From: Nemertoderma westbladi
Lineage: Eukaryota > Xenacoelomorpha > Nemertodermatida > Nemertodermatidae
Length of the DNA stretch: 27,842 nucleotides
Direction of reading: 5' to 3'
Assembly: GCA_032718475.1 (NCBI GenBank)
Contig: JAUCBJ010000625.1
Span: 1 to 27,842 of the forward strand
A program made the position numbers and the translations under genes. Below are positions 26,711 to 27,842 of the stretch, piece by piece. Under the pieces are notes generated by a model that saw nothing but the letters and a program-made list of their open reading frames with translations, was not told the origin of the DNA and did no database searches. Each line of letters begins with the position of its first letter. Position 1 is the first letter of the stretch.

Positions 26711-27276
26711 CGGCCTTAGGCTTTAGCATTTGGTTTCTTCTTGGCGTCCTTGCCAACTCCCTTGAGGAAATCCCTGTAGGCCCTCCATTACGCCACCAAC
26801 TTCTTGGTCTTGTACCAGCTAGAGCTGTAACTAAGTAGCCTATCTGTCGGGTTGTCACATGGCTCTTCTAATTTCGGTTGCACCTCCCTGACTTCCCTCA
26901 CCATCTGAATATATATCTCTTCTCCTTCTGAGTCTTCTTCCTCTCCCCCTGGTGCTACTTCCTCTTAACCTGGGTCCACCTTCTTCATTGGTGGCCAGGC
27001 CGATCTATCGTTCAGGAAGTGTGGCCCGTGCTGCCACAACACTTCCTTCTTTAAGAAAGTATGTCGTGCCACGCCCCTCAATAACAAGTCTGCTGGGTTC
27101 TCGTCTGTTCGGCAGTAGTGCCACCTTTCCAAGTCTGTCGTCGCCCTTATTTCGTCCACCCTATTCGCGACGAATATAGGGTACCTCGTCTTCTCGTTGT
27201 GCAGCCACCCGAGCACTACCATGGAGTCCGTCCAGTAGTGTGTTTCCACTATGTTGGGAATAGTGTCCATCAATTA
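26711..27276 (-). pseudogene. BEL/Pao RNase H-like region with stops
   Basis: The main frame (27273-26965) reads HYWTDSMVVLGWLHNEKTRY and PIFVANRVDEIRATTDLERW, then CRTDENPADLLLRGVA, the standard BEL/Pao RNase H-to-integrase connection (WTDS..VL.W, FVANRV, NPADL.SRG). TAA stops at 27274-27276, 26965-26967, 26788-26790 and 26716-26718 lie in the same frame. Between them an acidic linker (GGEEEDSEGEEIYIQMVREV) and WRAYRDFLKG are still readable. Clearly decayed. Confidence 0.8.
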
Positions 27277-27842
27277 GGCTGTGGCCCTTACACCTAGTCT
27301 TGCAGCTGTCAACTCGAGTTTCGGGACTGACGCTGAATCTGGCGGCGTCGACTTTGCTTTACTGAATGCAAGTCTGGGCTTATAAGCCGCTGTACTAGTC
27401 CGTCCTGTCCCCGTCCGGAAAATACACGCGTGGCATGCTGTACGTCCCCATCTGTTCTAAACTCCCCTTCCACTTACTCCATTGCTTGCTAATTTCATCC
27501 GGGACCTCTGTATCCCACTCGTCCTTTAACTTGTATACTTTCTTAAGTATCTGTTTCCCCGTGACTAACAATGGGGATGCTAGGCCTAAGGGATCGTATA
27601 TCCTTGCTATGTATGATACATAGCCCCACTTTGTGTGGGTGTCCGCGCCCTCCTGGCTCAGTTGATACTTGAACTCGTCTGTCTCCGGTTCCATACGATC
27701 CCCAGCGCCTTCTGCTGAGAATCCACTCTTTTGTTCGCCATGTCCTGTCCTTTGGCTGTCGTGGGGTTGTCCATTGTCGAATCTGGCCGCCTGTCCTCTA
27801 TGGCTTTCATAAACTCCTCTGCGCTGGATTGAAACTTGGCCA
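27277..27842 (-). pseudogene. BEL/Pao pol, A17-type segment, cut by the window edge
   Basis: From the window edge the minus strand reads AKFQSSAEEFMKAIEDRRPD and ALGIVWN, then one base is missing at about 27687. The next frame (27694-27395) reads TDEFKYQLSQEGADTHTKWG, ARIYDPLGLASPLLVTGKQI and WSKWKGSLEQMG, the Peptidase_A17 family signature in which RT and RNase H are linked. Near 27400 the frame changes again and the usual CDAS-containing segment is missing, giving RLAFSKAKSTPPDSASVPKL and ELTAARLGVRATA before a TAA. So there is one small deletion and two frame changes. The RT palm (YxDD) would lie beyond the window. Confidence 0.8.

Overview
The window looks like transposon-dense nuclear DNA of an invertebrate animal. 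No convincing host gene was found. The reasons are BEL/Pao-type LTR retrotransposon genes (DUF1759 gag, DUF1758 protease, A17/RNase H/integrase/DUF5641 pol), RTE- and CR1-type non-LTR reverse transcriptase pieces, a small Pol III (SINE-like) unit, G/C homopolymers and AT-rich filler. The species cannot be named from the sequence; the CR1 type is one common in aquatic invertebrates. All homology statements come from reading motifs, not from searches.

Layout. (1) 1-2616, minus strand: a BEL-like gag, broken in frame at two poly-G tracts, with the inner edge of its LTR at 2697. (2) 3202-4659, plus strand: a CCHC zinc-knuckle ORF of a type seen again at 18151-19185. (3) 4660-9324: mostly non-coding AT-rich DNA with rearranged RTE scraps and one hAT-like end. 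(4) 9384-10212, minus: a CR1-like RT fragment. (5) 10370-20951: one LTR retrotransposon of about 10.6 kb (TGTT...AACA ends, CTACT target duplication, G-rich polypurine tract), inserted into a minus-strand RTE copy that is split into 10213-10369 and 20957-21210. It carries staggered gag ORFs, a protease/pol ORF whose RT-to-integrase core is deleted, a tandem-repeat spacer, and an unusual extra gene with an exonuclease-like region and zinc knuckles. Its 5' LTR is cut short; its 1600-bp 3' LTR holds an array of structured 84-nt repeats. (6) 22731-25461: the 3' LTR of a second, minus-strand BEL element, very rich in hairpins, whose decayed pol fills 25484-27842.

The most striking object is at 22977-23130, inserted in that LTR between exact 10-bp direct repeats. 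It is a compact Pol III-type unit (A box, B box, T6 terminator) with a complete type I hammerhead ribozyme core lying between the two boxes.

The elements are decayed. Five in-frame TGA stops all fit CGA-to-TGA change, and the two LTRs of the middle element differ mostly by CpG transitions, which points to cytosine methylation. A 25-nt hairpin-like motif occurs five times in the middle element's LTRs and twice inside its ORFs, in different reading frames, suggesting a role or origin at the nucleic-acid level.
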